Shown here piece after piece: positions 14,555-15,701 of a stretch of DNA of 15,701 bases. How positions within the stretch are numbered: the stretch's first letter is position 1; every line of letters begins with the position of its first letter. Position numbers and translations under genes: made by a program. This DNA is from an uncultured Lachnospiraceae bacterium (GTDB taxonomy: Bacteria > Bacillota_A > Clostridia > Lachnospirales > Lachnospiraceae): assembly GCA_946613735.1 (NCBI GenBank), contig CAMOFS010000005.1, positions 1 to 15,701 of the forward strand, in the 5' to 3' direction. The notes under the pieces were generated by a model. That model was not told the DNA's origin. It did no database searches and saw only the letters and a list, made by a program, of their open reading frames with translations.

Positions 14555-14794
14555 ATGACAAGAGAAGAGATATTTAATAAGATGAACGAGGTATTCAGGG
14601 AGGTTTTCGATGATGAGGACATAACCGTTACCGATGAGACTACCTCTGATGATATCGAGGACTGGGATTCACTTGAGCACATCAATCTGGTGGTGGGCAT
14701 GGAAAAGGCCTTCGGTGTAAAGTTTAACGTGGGCGAAGTAAATGCCTTAAAAAATGTGGGAGAGATGGCGGATCTTATAGCTTCAAAGTTGTAA
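14555..14794 (+). CDS. Specialised acyl carrier protein
   Basis: The 79-residue acidic protein has the phosphopantetheine site in DWDSLEHINLV (Ser39), followed by MEKAFGVKF. The WDSLEH form, rather than the DSLDTVEL of fatty-acid ACPs, is typical of dedicated carriers in secondary-metabolite and polysaccharide-decoration loci, often beside FkbH proteins. It should be loaded by the FkbH-like protein encoded next and serve the reductase, dehydratase and MBOAT upstream. AGAGGAG (14541-14547) is a strong ribosome site that overlaps the stop codon of the reductase gene, which suggests higher translation of the carrier than of its neighbours. Compared with Dlt systems it occupies the place of DltC. 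Confidence 0.92.
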   Translation: MTREEIFNKMNEVFREVFDDEDITVTDETTSDDIEDWDSLEHINLVVGMEKAFGVKFNVGEVNALKNVGEMADLIASKL

Positions 14795-14810
14795 GGGTGT
14801 GGATTGTGTT

Positions 14811-15701
14811 ATGATCAAAGAGCTTGCTTATCCTTTTGATGCGTCTGCCATCATGTCAAAGAAAAAGAAGTTAAAGAGGATACTCACTGAGGATACCACG
14901 GGCTTTCTTAGGAAAAGGATTGCCATACTCGGTGGCTATTCCACCTCGGACATAAAAAAGATCCTGGAGCTGTTTTTGCTGGATCAGGGGATCCTGCCGG
15001 AGTTCTATGAGTCCGAATACAACAAATACTACGAGGACGGGATGTTTGAAAATGAGGAGCTTTTAAGCTTTGCCCCTGACGTGATATATGTCTGCATCTG
15101 CGTCCATAATATAAATGGCATGCCCTATCCAAATGATGATGCCGATACCGTAAATGACAGGCTTGAGGCAGAAGCATCCAGGCTTAGGGGACTTTTTGAT
15201 CATCTTGCGAGTGAGTATCATGCTCCCATTATCTGCAACAATTTTGAATACCCCTATGTCAGGCCTCTCGGTAACAGGGAAGCCTATGACCGTACGGGCT
15301 CTGTGAATTTTGTAAACAGGCTTAATCTGCGCCTGGCAGAGTATGCCTCATCTAATGAGAACTTTTTCATCTGTGATGTGAATTACATATCGGCAGCTTT
15401 CGGGTTACTGAAGTGGAGCGACCCTTCATATTGGTATATGTACAAGTATGCCGTGGCGCCGGACGCCATCCCCTATCTCGCCTTCAATGTTTCCAATATG
15501 ATAAAATCCATTTTCGGTATGAATAAAAAAGCTCTAAGCCTGGATCTGGACAACACCCTCTGGGGCGGCGTGATCGCTGAGGACGGAGTGGAAAATATCG
15601 AGATCGGACAGGAGACGGCAACCGGCGAGATCTATTTGGGATTTCAGGAATACATAAAGACCTTAAAGGATATGGGCATCCTCCTTACCGTCAATTCAAA
15701 A
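14811..15701 (+). CDS. FkbH-like HAD-IIIC protein (3' end outside window)
   Basis: The frame runs open from ATG 14811 to the window edge: 297 residues, about half of a usual FkbH-like protein. The N-terminal half (RIAILGGYSTSDIKKILELF, later PDVIYVCICVHN) matches the region that precedes the HAD domain in this family. LDLDNTLWGGVIAEDG follows at 244-259; Asp245 and Asp247 are the HAD catalytic pair, and TVNSK at the very end begins HAD motif II. Characterised FkbH-like proteins take 1,3-bisphosphoglycerate, remove a phosphate and load glyceryl onto an ACP. The adjacent ACP fits this role; whether the group here is glyceryl or another acyl is not shown. The ribosome site is weak (AAGGG, 13 bases upstream), but only 16 bases separate it from the ACP gene. 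Confidence 0.88.
   Translation, partial: MIKELAYPFDASAIMSKKKKLKRILTEDTTGFLRKRIAILGGYSTSDIKKILELFLLDQGILPEFYESEYNKYYEDGMFENEELLSFAPDVIYVCICVHNINGMPYPNDDADTVNDRLEAEASRLRGLFDHLASEYHAPIICNNFEYPYVRPLGNREAYDRTGSVNFVNRLNLRLAEYASSNENFFICDVNYISAAFGLLKWSDPSYWYMYKYAVAPDAIPYLAFNVSNMIKSIFGMNKKALSLDLDNTLWGGVIAEDGVENIEIGQETATGEIYLGFQEYIKTLKDMGILLTVNSK

Overview
The window looks like part of a low-to-mid GC Gram-positive genome (Bacillota), most likely a Clostridia relative of the Lachnospiraceae. The signs are AGGAGG-type ribosome sites, a lipobox lipoprotein, Ig-like (BIG2-type) secreted proteins, a GH25 lysozyme remnant and a Dlt-like MBOAT/SGNH pair. The placement rests on gene style only; there is no rRNA, tRNA or housekeeping marker. 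No plasmid, phage, IS or CRISPR feature is visible.

Layout. (1) 1-1467: 3' part of a PIG-V-like polytopic membrane glycosyltransferase, cut by the window edge. (2) 1468-2535: an isolated transcription unit with a near-consensus promoter flanked by TGAC/GTCA dyads, an abundant-looking secreted protein gene and a strong terminator. (3) 2599-9878: a plus-strand run of a lipoprotein that is the two ends of a GH25 lysozyme joined without the catalytic core, a membrane-anchored F5/8-type-C (discoidin-like) protein, three different GT-C-like polytopic membrane proteins, and a secreted SASA-type (sialate O-acetylesterase-like) esterase. A decaying 22-bp tandem repeat separates two of the glycosyltransferases. 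(4) 9879-10943, minus strand: an acyltransferase-3 family membrane O-acyltransferase, stop-to-stop with the esterase. (5) 10963 to the right edge: an operon of SGNH protein, MBOAT acyltransferase, MaoC-like dehydratase, SDR ketoreductase, specialised acyl carrier protein, and FkbH-like HAD protein (cut by the edge).

How the genes may work together. Regions 1, 3 and 4 suggest assembly outside the membrane of a surface glycopolymer by lipid-sugar-dependent GT-C enzymes, with acyl groups added by the AT3 protein and possibly removed by the esterase. Region 5 resembles the Dlt D-alanylation pathway in architecture (carrier protein, MBOAT, membrane-anchored SGNH), but the D-alanine ligase is replaced by an FkbH-like loader plus two fatty-acid-type beta-carbon enzymes. 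The inferred product is a hydroxyacyl or glyceryl-derived group carried by ACP and moved across the membrane onto a wall or surface polymer. This is the most interesting system in the window.

No stretch longer than 300 bases lacks a gene. The larger gaps are 1468-1599 (promoter and leader), 2485-2598 (terminator, then no convincing promoter) and 5140-5292 (repeat array).
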